NCBI GenBank assembly: GCA_016808115.1
Contig: JAEQBH010000646.1
Span: forward strand, 1,426,001 to 1,490,000
Source of the DNA: Tetrastigma voinierianum
Taxonomy: Eukaryota; Streptophyta; Magnoliopsida; Vitales; Vitaceae
Length of the DNA: 64,000 nucleotides
Direction of reading: 5' to 3'
Shown here: positions 44,780 to 55,560 of the stretch, piece after piece
Position numbering within the stretch: position 1 is the stretch's first letter
Layout: each line of letters begins with the position of its first letter
The notes under the pieces: model-generated
Databases searched by the model: none
What the model saw: only the letters and a program-made list of their open reading frames with translations
What the model was told of the DNA's origin: nothing
Made by a program: the position numbers and the translations under genes

Positions 44780-45960
44780 AAAGTGAGCCTATTGCATGGG
44801 CAATGGAGAAGAAAGGTTGAAGTGTTACCTCTACTTACTGGAAGTGAGGAACAGGGTCCTCAATAGTTAGATCTTAAGCCCCTACCTATTGAATTGAAAT
44901 ATGCATTTTTGGGAGGAAAAATGCATTGTCGATCGTGATTTCTTTATTAAGCAATCCCACGGGGTTAGTTTGCTTGAATCCTCCATAGGAACAAGCAATC
45001 GGATGGAAGATTTCCGATTTGAAGGCATCTGACCGGTAGTATGCAGCCATCATATTTACTTAGAAGAGGAATCGAAAGTGGTTCGGCGGCCACGAGAGGG
45101 AGGCGAGATCGCATATGAAAGGGTAGTGCAGTGGAAGTGTTGAAATTCCTGGCCAGGGATCATATACCCCATCCGATAGCTCTTGGGTAAGTCCAATAAG
45201 TGGTACCCAAATCAAGGGTTACTACGGTGCTCAATCAGAAAGGAAATGCCCACTAGACTTACTACGGGATGGAGGGTATGCATCGACTATAGAAGGTTGA
45301 ATGAGGTGATGCGAAAGGATCACTTTCCCTTACCCTTCATGGACCAGGCGGTAGAGAGAGTATCGGTCATCCCATTTTTATTGCTTTTAGATGCAATTAT
45401 TAAAAACTCTTTACATATAGAGATATTTGCTGATGATTGAGGAAAGGCCACTTTCACTTGTCCTTTTGGTACATATGCACATGGGAGGATGCCCTTCGAT
45501 TACATGCAATGCCAGGCCACTTTTCGGCGTTGTATGCTCGGTATTTTCGGTGATATGGTGGAGGCGTATTATGGAGGTTTATATGGATGACATAACGGTT
45601 CTGAGGGAAAGCTTCGATAAATGCCTCGTCCATTAGGAAACTGTCCTCCACAGATGCATCGAAAAGAACCTAGTACTAAACTGGGAAAAATGCCATTTTA
45701 TGGTAAATCAGGGCATAGTGTTGGGGCACATCATTTCCAAGAGAGTAATTGAAGTAGATAAGGCCAAGGTAGAATTGATCTCGAAATTTCCATCTCCTAC
45801 TAATGTGAAGACAGTGCGGCAATTCTTGGGACATGCGAGGATTATCGCGGGTTCCTCAGAGACTTCGAAGAATTGCCTAGCCCCGCTCTACAAACTCCTT
45901 GAAAAGATGCAAAGTTTGAATGGGATGCGAGAATGCCAAGAAGTTCGAGGAGCTTAAGGC
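44780..45960 (+). pseudogene. pol: Reverse transcriptase of element B with its N-terminal linker
   Basis: The linker L-H-G-Q-W-R-R-K-V-E-V-L-P-L-L and L-K-P-L-P-I-E-L-K-Y-A-F-L-G-G lies at 44797-44920. The RT finger G-W-R-V-C-I-D-Y-R-R-L-N-E is at 45271-45306. The palm segment after F-M-D is partly deleted (the F-L-D-G-F-S stretch is missing near 45370). The catalytic V-Y-M-D-D is at 45577-45591. The thumb has N-Q-G-I-V-L-G-H-I-I-S-K-R and Q-F-L-G-H-A (45703-45840). Frameshifts occur near 45440, 45640 and 45840. Confidence 0.85.
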
Positions 45961-46400
45961 ATGTTGACTGAGGCGCCTATTGGCAAGGGAGCCCACGAAT
46001 GGCACTTGCCTTTTGAGGTAATGTGCGATGCTAGTGACCTTGCTATCGGAGCAATTCTCGGATAGAGAGTAGAAGGAAAGTCGTATGTAGTGTATTATGC
46101 GAGCAAGACGTTAAATGAAGCTCAAAGAAACTACACTACTACGGAGAAAGAATTGCTAGCAGTGGTCTATGCTTTAGATAAGTTCCAATCTTATTTGATT
46201 GGGTCAGATATTGTAATCTTCACAGATCATTCAGCACTGAAATATATGCTCACAAAACAGAATTCTAAGGCTCGTCTTATTAGATGGGTTCTATTGATGC
46301 AAGAGTTCAACCTTCAGATTAGAGATAAGAAGGGTGTGGAGAACGTTGTTGCCGATCATCTCTCCAGATTAACAATAGCACACAATACCCACAACCCTCC
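45961..46400 (+). pseudogene. pol: RNase H of element B (best-preserved domain)
   Basis: E-V-M-C-D-A-S-D (46015-46038) holds the first catalytic Asp. Y-Y-A-S-K-T-L-N-E-A-Q-R-N-Y-T-T-T-E-K-E-L-L-A-V-V-Y-A runs from 46093 and gives the catalytic Glu. I-V-I-F-T-D-H-S-A-L-K-Y gives the next Asp. NVVADHLSRL (46345-46374) ends the domain. A TAG interrupts it near 46065. From 46090 the frame is open for 238 codons into the integrase zinc finger. It would remove the RNA strand from RNA-DNA hybrids. Confidence 0.9.
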
Positions 46401-47745
46401 TATATTTGATGAATTTCCTGAGGAGTCTCTACTGACAGTGACTATAGCACCATGGTATGCTCACATTGCCAATTTTTTGGTAACAGGAGAGTTACTAGTG
46501 GAGTGGACAGCACAAGACAAGAAGTTCTTCCATGCAAGGATTCATTCGTACTATTGGGAGGAGTCGTATTTGTTCAAGTATTGTGCTGATCAGATAATAA
46601 GGAAATGTGTGCTGGAAGAAGAACAGGAAGGAATTCTCAGCCATTGCCATGATAGTGCGTGTGGAGGGCATTTCGCTTCCGCGAGCTTGACCGTAAGTCT
46701 TTGCATTCGGGCTTTTATTGGTCGTCATTGTTTAAGAATGCCTACACCATGTGCAAGCAGTGTGATAAGTGCTAAAGAGTTGGAAAGATTTCCCGTCGTC
46801 ACATGATGCCCGTGAACCCCATTTTAGTAGTTGAATTGTTTGATGTATGGGGCATCGACTTCGCCAGGACATTCCACTACTTCCTTCGGCTATGCCTACA
46901 TCCTTGTGGGGGTGGACTACGTGTCTAAGTGGGTTGAAGCAGTGCCATGCAGGGCAAGCTGACCCTGTGATCTTCAAAATTCTGAAGGAGAACATTTTCT
47001 CTAGATTCGGGTTCCCAAAGCAATTATTAGTGATGGAGGTTCTCACTTTTGTAACAAACCCTTTGAGAACCTCTTATCCAAATATGGTGTTAAGCATAAG
47101 GTAGCCACCCCGTATCATCCTCAAACCAGTGGTCAAGTGGAGCTCGCCAACAGAGAAATAAAGACCACATCACAGTGAAGGGGTTGTTAATTACTAACGG
47201 GGAAGAAGGGGCGGGTCTTTGAAGCTTCTAGACTCATTGTGGGCATCTGAGCGACACTCTGAAGACCATCCTCGAGAATGTCCCAGTATCGCTTAGTTTA
47301 TGGCAAGGCTTGCCATTTGCAGTAGAAATCGAATACAAGGCATGTGGTGGGCAATCTGAAATTTGAACATGGATATGAGCCAGTGGCTTTAAAAGAATGC
47401 TTGAGATTGACGAGTTAGAAGAGGCGAGAAAGCGCGACGCCTGCCTTGATTCCAAAATTGCAAGGATAGGCGGAAGAAGTGTTATGATCAGCTCATAACT
47501 CGGAAAACTTTTTATATCGGAGGATCAAGTCCTCCCGATGCTAGTTCCAAACTCCATGTTCAGGAACGACTCAAATCCACGATGGGCCGGGCCCATTTAT
47601 CATCCACCAAGCATATTTGAATGGATTGGAGTTGACCTTCTCGGCGAAAGACAAAGTATTAAGGTTAGCAGACATGAGTCAAACCCTATGCTGTTCGCCC
47701 TTTCTGCTTGAAGGGACATATCCACTCCTTGATCCTCCATGACAG
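46401..47745 (+). pseudogene. pol: Integrase of element B
   Basis: An HHCC zinc finger is seen: S-H-C-H-D-S-A-C-G-G-H-F-A (46639-46677), then C...C at 46752-46770 with a frame change between. The core has W-G-I-D-F-A near 46850 (first Asp), then I-I-S-D-G-G-S-H-F-C-N (47020-47056; second Asp). V-A-T-P-Y-H-P-Q-T-S-G-Q-V-E follows near 47101-47142 and gives the Glu. The C-terminus runs through Y-D-Q-L-I-T-R-K-T-F-Y (about 47484) to LKGTYPLLDPP-like text near 47710. At least four frameshifts. Confidence 0.85.
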
Positions 47746-47940
47746 CATTCCGACCTTGAGTTGGTTTTGGTCTCCATTGAGACAGCTATGACAAATTTTG
47801 TTTTGTTTTTGGTTAATTTTAATTTATTTTATTTTTAGTATTTTTATTTATCTTAGTTTTTATTAAAACCTTCTTTGATTTGTTCAAACTAATGTTTTAT
47901 TATTATTTTATTTGTCATTATTTGTTTATTTTATTTTGTT
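47746..47940 (+). other. T-rich pol-env gap of element B
   Basis: About 150 bp of T-rich text (TTTTGTTTTGTTTTTGG, then TTTATTTTATTTTTAG). It is typical of the region after pol in Athila-type elements and separates pol from the GC-rich block. Confidence 0.6.
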
Positions 47941-50100
47941 TCGGGAGAAAATGCTGGTGTAGAGTAGAATGGCCAGCTCTGGTAGGCGAGTGCACGCAAT
48001 GCGATTTTCGCACCTGACTTGCCCTCTTCGGCTCTTGAAGGGTCCTTCAGTGCCCCAAATGCACCATTAAAAGGGACATACCTCTCATTCTCTTCCCGGA
48101 CATCCCCCAGCGTAAACCTGCCGGCTATGCGCTGCAAGCGGCCATCCGGCATTGGCGCTCACGCCCCTCCCACTGCCATGCCCCTCTGTACCACCATTTG
48201 CACGCGCCTTTTCTTCCCCGGCCTCCGCGCCCCGGCGCCCGGTACGTCCCAGCGCCTGACCGTTTAAGCCCTCTATCGAAGGGTTGCTTGTTCCGATGCG
48301 CCTTTCTGCGACCATGGTTCGCACCGCGTGGAAGGCGATTCAAGCGAAGTGATTTGTACCCACTGCGGAAGATGAAGGCGGGTACTTCGAGAAGGCTCTG
48401 TAAACCTCTTCCGACTCAGGTCGAAGAGCGCCCCACGGTTGTCTTCAGCTGCGGTGGCGATCGCGATCCGTCTCTGTGATATCCCGAGGCGCGGTGCTTA
48501 CGACATCGAGCGATACCATACGGTAGGACCTCACCCTCTCCACGTGCGCATCCACGGCCACCACGGAAGGGCGCAGCGCTTCCCAAGCGGGCGGTTGTCG
48601 GCGAGTCTTCCCCGCGTTAGAACTGGCGCCCCCGCGGCGGTGCTCCGGTGCGAGAGATCACGCGCAATCATTGCGCCGGTTATCACTGCCGGTTAGCGTC
48701 CACTGTTTAATTTTGTATTGTATGCCAGAATGTAAATTTAATAGGTATAGGACTTTCGCGGGACCAGGTCTTACTATAATACCGACATTGGCGCGGACCG
48801 CGGTTCGGGAAGATTACGATGTGGATTTGGTCAGGAAGGTATTCCACTTCTTTGCGATTTTATAACTCGGCTTAATTTTCTATCCCGGGTGGTTCTTGAG
48901 TTTTGCCATACCGCGACATCACGGGGAAGTGTCGATCGAATCGGCTTGATTAAGTATAGGTAATTCGTCTGGGATTACAACAGCTTCGAGGATATCCCTT
49001 CTTTGCTTCCCAGGCACGCACTTGATGGTGCGTAACTAACTCCAGCGGTGTGTGATGGCACTCACCCTCACCTAGAGAGATGGATTGTTCCAGCTCTCTT
49101 AGAATCTATAATAAGATCCTCTTTTCTCAGGCGGCCCCTCACATATACTCCTCCTAGTGACCGCATGCCGAAGTCTTATCATTCCGCCGCGCCTTCCCCC
49201 GTATTTCAGCGCAGAAGAAGTGACGCGGAAACCACGTATCGAGGGTATGAGGAGTGCAGTTCAATCCGAAGGGCTTATTATGACGTAACTATTCCGCCCG
49301 AAGAAAAGGTCCATCGCGAGCAGCTTAGAGTGGAAAGCTGTGCAGCACATTGATAATAGAAGTTGTTATGCCATGTCTTAAGTACCATGGGTTCACGGAG
49401 AACCCACGTGACGTCTGAATTTGAAGTTGCCTATTACATTTGTATCCTTGAAGTGGACCTATCTATACCACTCTCTTTTCTTTTTCACCACAGGGAGGCT
49501 GTTAGTGGATGATTATCACGGAAGGGCCTTTGCCTCGGTGGCAGCTAATCCGGTGAATTTGGAAGGTAGGAGAGACCTCGATTCCAGGTGCATCGATCCG
49601 ATTCACCTCTCTGCAACTCCTCCTAAGGCTGCGAGAAGGCTGGTCTTCTCTCCCGGCAGCCATTTCATATACCTGTCACTTACAGGGATTTGTGTTGTCC
49701 TGGATGCCGTGGCGTAATGTTGCCTTACGCATCTTAAGCGGCTACTCGGGCAACGTCGTGAAAGCGGTGGCAGCCTTGTCGAGGTCTTACCTCTCCGCCT
49801 GAATTAGACTATTCTTCTTCCAGATACAGAGCACCTTGGTCTCCCACGATTCTGTGTCTTGAGGCCTATCACGACCCTACTGCGGCCCGACTGCGTTGTA
49901 TCGGCAGTAACCTCTTTGGATGTGCTGCGCGGCGCGTGGCCTTCTGATCACCGCTTCTGCACGACTGTAGTGAAGGTGGTGGCACTTCCCCCTTCCCAAC
50001 TTTACGATCCACACCACCTGGTGAGACACGGTGATACTTTGGTTGAGGGAGAGTCAGCACTCCCGGAAGTGGCATTTATAAAGCCCCGTGTTTTGTTTTT
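47941..50100 (+). other. Unidentified GC-rich block in the env position of element B
   Basis: About 2.1 kb with GC content clearly above both flanks and many CpG. It occupies the place of the env-like ORF (9156-10330 in element F), and a start ATGGCCAGCTCTGGTAGG (47969) resembles M-A-S-S-type starts of such ORFs. However, I cannot find the 'plant transposon protein' motifs (VRGxWVPFD) in any frame. The pieces are 60-110 codons long on both strands, rich in Arg, Pro and Ala. It could be a highly decayed env-like gene, another gag-like insertion, or captured host DNA. Confidence 0.5.
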
Positions 50101-51398
50101 TGTTACCCATGCCCATTGTTGTTTAGTTTATCAGCTTTACCATGCTTGTCTTATGTGGGACTATTTGTTAAGTATGTATTAATATAGTAGCGATGGGTTA
50201 TTTAACAGCTGTGTATTGTGTTATTGTATTAAAGCTTGTACTAACCTTTTGGTATATTATTATAGCAGTATTGCACATTTCTGTTTGCACTACATTTTTA
50301 TTTTAATTAACTTTTATATGCATAATGACTGCTTGCAATGTATTGAACAAAGCCTTTCTAATGTTGTGTCGAGCGTTAGAAGGATCTATGCGAGTTAATT
50401 AGTTGACTAAATCAAATTCTTGTTGTCTTACAGCACTGTTCTTCAGCACAGCTAACCTGAACACGTGGGGTCACCGATGATGAAGCTAAGAAGCTGCAGC
50501 ACAACCACTCTTTACTGATACAAATCTAACTGAGTGTCGTTTACTTTTGCTTGAATAGGTTGTGAACCCCCGTAGCAAAGAAGAAAATGATAATATTTCC
50601 CACAAAAATAAAAAAGAAAAAAGAAAAAAAAAGTAGAAAAAAGAAAGAAAGAAGAATAGAAGAAAATTGCGTTACTTTGCTGTGAAACTATTGCACGGTC
50701 CCAGTATGTAGTCAGAAAACCTTTAAAGAAGCCGGTGCCTAAACTATTCGCGATTTAGAGAGTGGCCGACTTAGTGTCCTTCTACTGGGTCGATAGAGTG
50801 AGAGTTTAGTGGAGAGTTGCGAGTGCTGGAAGGCTTTCGAGAAATCGTGAGTCACAGGAGGTGAGACCTATGGGAGTTTGTGATCAGTCCTCATGGCTTG
50901 ATGCCTAAGAAGCCTTCAGCCGGATTTAGAGTCGTCGATTAATCCTGTTACAGGACTTTGGTGGAGTCGAACCCTCATTGCACCCTCTGACATAAAAAAG
51001 GATTGTGTAATAAGAGATGGGTCCCTGAAATCTATTGGAGGTTGTTGGCATGCAAGGTTATGGCATTGCTTCGGTTGGGGGAGGGAGGGGGGGGGGCGGG
51101 AGGCGGGAATTAGAAACACTCTGATTGTAGTTGCCAGTTGAGATCTGATTAAACAAACCACGTCTTTTTCGTAGAAGAGCTGGTTCATGCACCTCTAGGA
51201 AGGGGCTTCGATGGTGGAGATCGCTTTCTGATATAGTTTTCATTCTTCCGAAGTTGGTTAGCCAAGTTTAAGTGATTCTCATCATGAAAGCTATATGCAT
51301 TGCACATTAACTCTTTGGACCTCATGTTTTTGTTCTCTACTTGTTGGGTTACACAGCATTACTTTCTGGGACTAACAATGTAATACGGGTTAGGGGAG
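50101..51398 (+). other. 3' untranslated region and polypurine tract of element B
   Basis: An AT-rich part (50100-50450) is followed by text parallel to element C. A purine-rich AAAGAAAAAAGAAAAAA tract with GCGTTACTTTGCTGTGAAAC (50600-50690) resembles 59895-59915, and a leader-like CTCTGACATAAAAAAGG phrase lies at 50985-51002. A run of G (51076-51100) is notable. The polypurine tract GGGTTAGGGGAG is at 51387-51398, directly before TGTAGTGG. Confidence 0.65.
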
Positions 51399-52813
51399 TG
51401 TAGTGGTCTTCAGTCTTTAATTTTGAGGCACTTATTTACAGATAGTTCTAAGTACTTTTGTACTAATCATATTAGTTAACTCCCGATTGACGGGGTCCCT
51501 TTGGTATATGATTGTATTTCGAGGCTGTTTGTGGTAGTTTTGAGTTTTTAGAGCCTATTCTATCATATCAAGCTAGGCATAATATCGAAGGATTAGCCCG
51601 ATTTATCGAGTTCGTATGATTTATCTTCGATTACTTGACTAGGAATAGAAGTTGATCCGGGAGCGGGGGCAACAGAACAGTTCGCTGTTATGGCAAATTT
51701 TTGCTGACTATATATATTGCAAAAGGAATTTATTTATCAATATAGCAGTTTTACGCTACCTTAGGCCCAAGCTGTTAGTAGCGAATTTAGCTTACCCATG
51801 TGAAAATTCTATGTGAAGGGCTCCATTTGCATCCCGTGTTTTGATATTTCAAATGACCCGTTTTGGTTAATTTCAGATTCTGCCCTCTTTTGTGAATTAT
51901 GCTATTTAAGGTTGGATTGGGTAATTTTACATTTGTAAAATTTATACTCATGGCCCCATAGCAATTTGTAACCTAACTATAAAAAGCATTTCCAGCCACT
52001 AATTTTATTTCGGCCACTCATTGCTCTCTTCTCTCCTCTTTCCTCTCACTTTTCTAGGCAGCCAAAGCACCCTTTGGGGATGACAACTCAAAGGATGTTT
52101 AACTAAAAGCCTCACAAACCTTGAAGGAAGGTTTGCCTGGAAGTAAGGTTGATATGGTTTTGCGAGAATTGTTCCTCTGTTTTCATGAGCGAGTACTATG
52201 TATTTATGTTTCCAAACTTTAAACTGAAGTTTAAAAGCTATTTGATGTGCTTTATTAGTCAATCAGCGACAAGGCTTTGGTTGGTGTATTCTTCAATTGC
52301 TGTTCTGCTTTGCGACATCCATTAGTTGTCGTTTATGAAACCATGAAGTGTTGGATTATAGTTTCAACTTGAGAACGATTAATTATTTCCGATAATGCTA
52401 TCTTTCAAAGATAGATAGTACTAAGGGTTTAGTTTTAAAGTTGACCAAAGATCAGGTTTGGAAGGAAATGACTATAGGTCATTTGCCACTAATGCGGGGA
52501 AAATGGCAGGAACACCTTACGCGACCATATCATACCAAACTAGTATTTGAAACTTCAGAGACTTCTTTTATGTTGTTGAATTACCTTCAGTGTAGTGACA
52601 TGCCCTTGTTTTTGTACAATCCAAAATCCCAAATAAAGCCTCTCCATTTGACTCATTAAATGTCATTTGTTAAACCAAAGAAAGCCCGTCACGATTGATG
52701 ATTGATCCACCGGAAAGTTTGCCTATCACTGAAGAGTGGTTATCTTTGCGACAATAAGAAAGATAGTTTAAGTTATAAATTTTGGTTGGATCACCACTCT
52801 TTCTAGCGAATCA
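51399..52813 (+). repeat. 3' LTR of element B (uninterrupted copy)
   Basis: It starts TGTAGTGGTCTTC and ends GCGAATCA. It matches the two halves of the 5' LTR and shows the empty site AAAGGATG (about 52094-52101) of the Tat insertion. TATA-like ACTATAAAAAGC is at about 51977. U3 contains GGGGTCCCTTTGG and GAGCGGGGGC. Divergence from the 5' LTR includes many substitutions, more than between the Tat LTRs by eye. Confidence 0.85.
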
Positions 52814-53047
52814 ATTGCCAATGCAACACCTGTAATAAAACAATTTGATTGCTCGTCCCGACAATAGGACATCAGTCACGCCGCAACGATTTCAGATCCC
52901 AGGCAAATCATTTACGCGGAACACTATGAATATAAACAATTTTTCAATAGCTGCGTTGTAGACAGTCAGAATTACGCGGCACGCCCTCATTACTTCCTCT
53001 ACCACACGGTGGATCGGAGCTACTCATAGTTCATTCTATTACACAAC

Positions 53048-53048
<1 letters not shown>

Positions 53049-53083
<35 letters not shown>
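53049..53083. repeat. (TA)n microsatellite
   Basis: About 17 TA units, uninterrupted after TGTATATA. Confidence 0.95.
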
Positions 53084-53085
<2 letters not shown>

Positions 53086-54071
53086 ACCAAGAAAGTGCTG
53101 CAAAGTAGTTATTTGCATAAAAATTATACGTTTTAAGAAAAGAGTGGTCATCGTGTGAGTGTCAGCTGGCTCGAGAAGGATGCTTTCAGACTGCGAAGTG
53201 AGTCTGCCGTGAAACATTTTATAAAACATTTGGAAAGGTGACTAAGGAATTTCCGATAAGGTACAATTCATTGGAAAAATAGTAATTTCAGGATATAGTT
53301 TCAAATACAATATGTAAAACAGTTGTATAAGCATCTCATTTCAATAGAAAACATTGCTTTAGCTCTTTTCCATGTAGTTCAAATACAATGTGGTAAAGCA
53401 TATCATTCAATGAACAGTGGAATTACTTTCTTTTCCTTTTGCGGATAAGTCGTATCCAATGGAACAGCCCTCTAGTTAACCACCTTTAGTCACATGAGAA
53501 AGAACCTCAGAGGAGTGGTGTTCGATCAGATGGCCCAAGGCTCCTCCGATAAATCGTGCGTTTCTTAAATGCCTTTTGCTATGGAATAAATGCGCATACA
53601 TGCTACGTTGGTAACTTTGTACTTCCGTGCATAACGTATGTCACTTTCTTTACATACACTCATGAAGCAAATCTATCCCGCTCCATATGCCATGCATAGC
53701 AAAGTGCTTTGAGTCGACTCACAGCAAACATCTTTTGGAACATAAGTGACCATGGTTAAACATTTTCCTTATGATCATATAAACATATATATATGTTCAT
53801 AAAACATTTAATTTCCCAATATGGGAGAGCCATAAGTCATAACATCAAACTATAGAAACCATAATCATTTCGTATTTTCCTTTATGCTTTATAAAACTAT
53901 GAAATCATAAATGTTTCATGTTATAACCAGCTTGCATGTTTTTGTAAAACAGGCCACTGAAATGTTTCATATTTTCTCCTTCATAAATAAAGTCAAAGAA
54001 AACCCACTTGTTTCCTTTTCATTTAAACATTATAACATAGAATATGAGAAACATATACATTTTGTAAACAT

Positions 54072-54073
54072 TA

Positions 54074-54145
<72 letters not shown>
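54072..54145. repeat. (TA)n microsatellite, long
   Basis: About 37 TA units with one ATG interruption near 54093. The 91-codon open frame through it encodes only Ile/Tyr repeats and is not a gene. Confidence 0.95.
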
Positions 54146-54148
<3 letters not shown>

Positions 54149-55560
54149 TCGCTTTCAAATACATTTCCCTTCCTGCCAGTTATTAAAAGCCACATTTTCC
54201 TCCTTCAAAGCATCCCACCTCCCTTGTCCTTAATCACTTTCCTCTATAAGTCGTATCCATAAATCCATTAACATCAATAAAACTTTAATCATGTTTGGTC
54301 ACGACCATTAACTATAATATGCTTTCGATAAATCTTAGCCGTTTAATCCTTCCAGTGTTCTGAATCAATTAGACTCCAACTCTTTGTTCTCGTAGCTTTT
54401 CTTATGCTAATAAATTACTATCATCTGATAACCCTGACATGCCATAGATGGGTCATCTCCAAAACCCATGTGCATCGGCGCCAACTAAAAACACGCTTTG
54501 TAATTGTAAACATAACTTTTTGTCCCATGTTATGGTCATCTAGTATTCTCTACCAGGACCATGGTGGAATCTTACGACTCAATAGACACCACTGGGGTCA
54601 AAACACAACGAGTTAGGAGGCAGAGGACCATGGCGCCGAGTTGAAGGCCATGACCGTGTGTCCCACCGGAGATTGGTGTGCTGGTGCACGAAGGATAGAT
54701 TTATAGGTCTAAAGTGCCGAATTTGGATATGCACCTATTTTCCCGCGGGATATGTTCTCCTATTAGTTTGGTTCATCCCCAGCAGTCAAAATCCTCGAAT
54801 TGAATGGTATTGGCTGATTATAGCGAAAGCACGGTCATGGGGTCTCAGAAGAACAAAAGCAGAAAACTCACGAACAGCTCCACTTTGGATGCATTTATAG
54901 GTCCCAAGGGGTGAATTTGGAATGAGCCTATTTCAAGGAGAATGTGTTGCCTGTCAATCTGGTACCGAGAATTTAGATAGTCAATTCGGATGGTGATGTG
55001 AAACAAGATTGTGACAAATGCAATCAGCCAGGAGTTGAAGGAAAGCATTGGCATCTCCTTGGACACTTTACATGCGCTAGAGGCATTAACTCGAGTAGGA
55101 GAAAAGCCACCTCAAATGGCGTGATTTTAAAACACACAGCCTTTCTCGATTTTGTGAAAACCCGAGACCTTGAACCTTGGAAAGAATCTTTGTGATTTGG
55201 TGCCCCATCGCATTAGCTCTGTTAAGCATAGAGCAAACTTTGCAGTGACTAACGAATCCCAAGCCGGTGAAACTCATCGAAGAAATCGTGAAGAGAAAAC
55301 ACTTCCTTTACTATTCTCTCTCTCTCTCTTATGATTTAGTCATAGACAAAGTGAGATCTTTTGACATTGTTTGATGTTGGGTTATTTATAGATGTGGACG
55401 AAATTGACTCACATCTAAGCTACTGTCACTTCCTAAATCAGATTCTATTAAAAGAATAATTTATTTAGTCTGGTTTCAAAGTTCCATCTATCTTAAATAG
55501 ACATTATTTAAATATTTGACACATTTTCATAGTTTTTCTAAAATCTGCGTTTCGAGTCCA

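Larger units (their letters stand above)
23741..52813 (+). mobile_element. Element B: Athila-type Ty3/gypsy retrotransposon, interrupted by a Tat element
   Basis: LTRs 23741-24478 plus 41445-42151 (sum about 1445 bp) and 51399-52813 (1415 bp) align along their length; both hold TGATTGTATTTCGAGG and GTTCGTATGATTTATCTT. Internal order is PBS (42154), gag, PR, RT, RNase H, INT, a GC-rich block, 3' UTR and polypurine tract. RT and the PBS (TGGCGCCGT...) mark the Athila lineage. The 17-kb Tat insertion sits inside the 5' LTR. LTR-to-LTR divergence is clearly visible and gag-pol has several frameshifts, so it is old. I found no target duplication at its outer ends (flanks TAAAA and ATTGC). Confidence 0.85.
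52814..55560. other. Non-coding, LTR-like sequence with TA microsatellites; orientation probably minus
   Basis: No gag or pol. It contains LTR-type text (CCATGGTT, CACATGAGAAAGAACCTCAG near 53490) and a TATAAATAACCC site on the minus strand near 55390 (TATA of an LTR read leftwards). There is also a loose duplication of about 193 bp around ATTTATAGGT (54698 and 54891), both followed by GAATTTGGA and CCTATTT. I could not define two LTR ends. Confidence 0.4.

Noticed and set aside
48019..49353. Bacterial contamination as source of the GC-rich block
   Set aside because: No long open frame, ribosome-binding site or bacterial gene order is seen. The block sits in register between pol and the polypurine tract of element B. 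Capture or decay is more likely.
53911..54186. 91-codon open frame containing an Ile/Tyr repeat
   Set aside because: It is the translation of a TA microsatellite.
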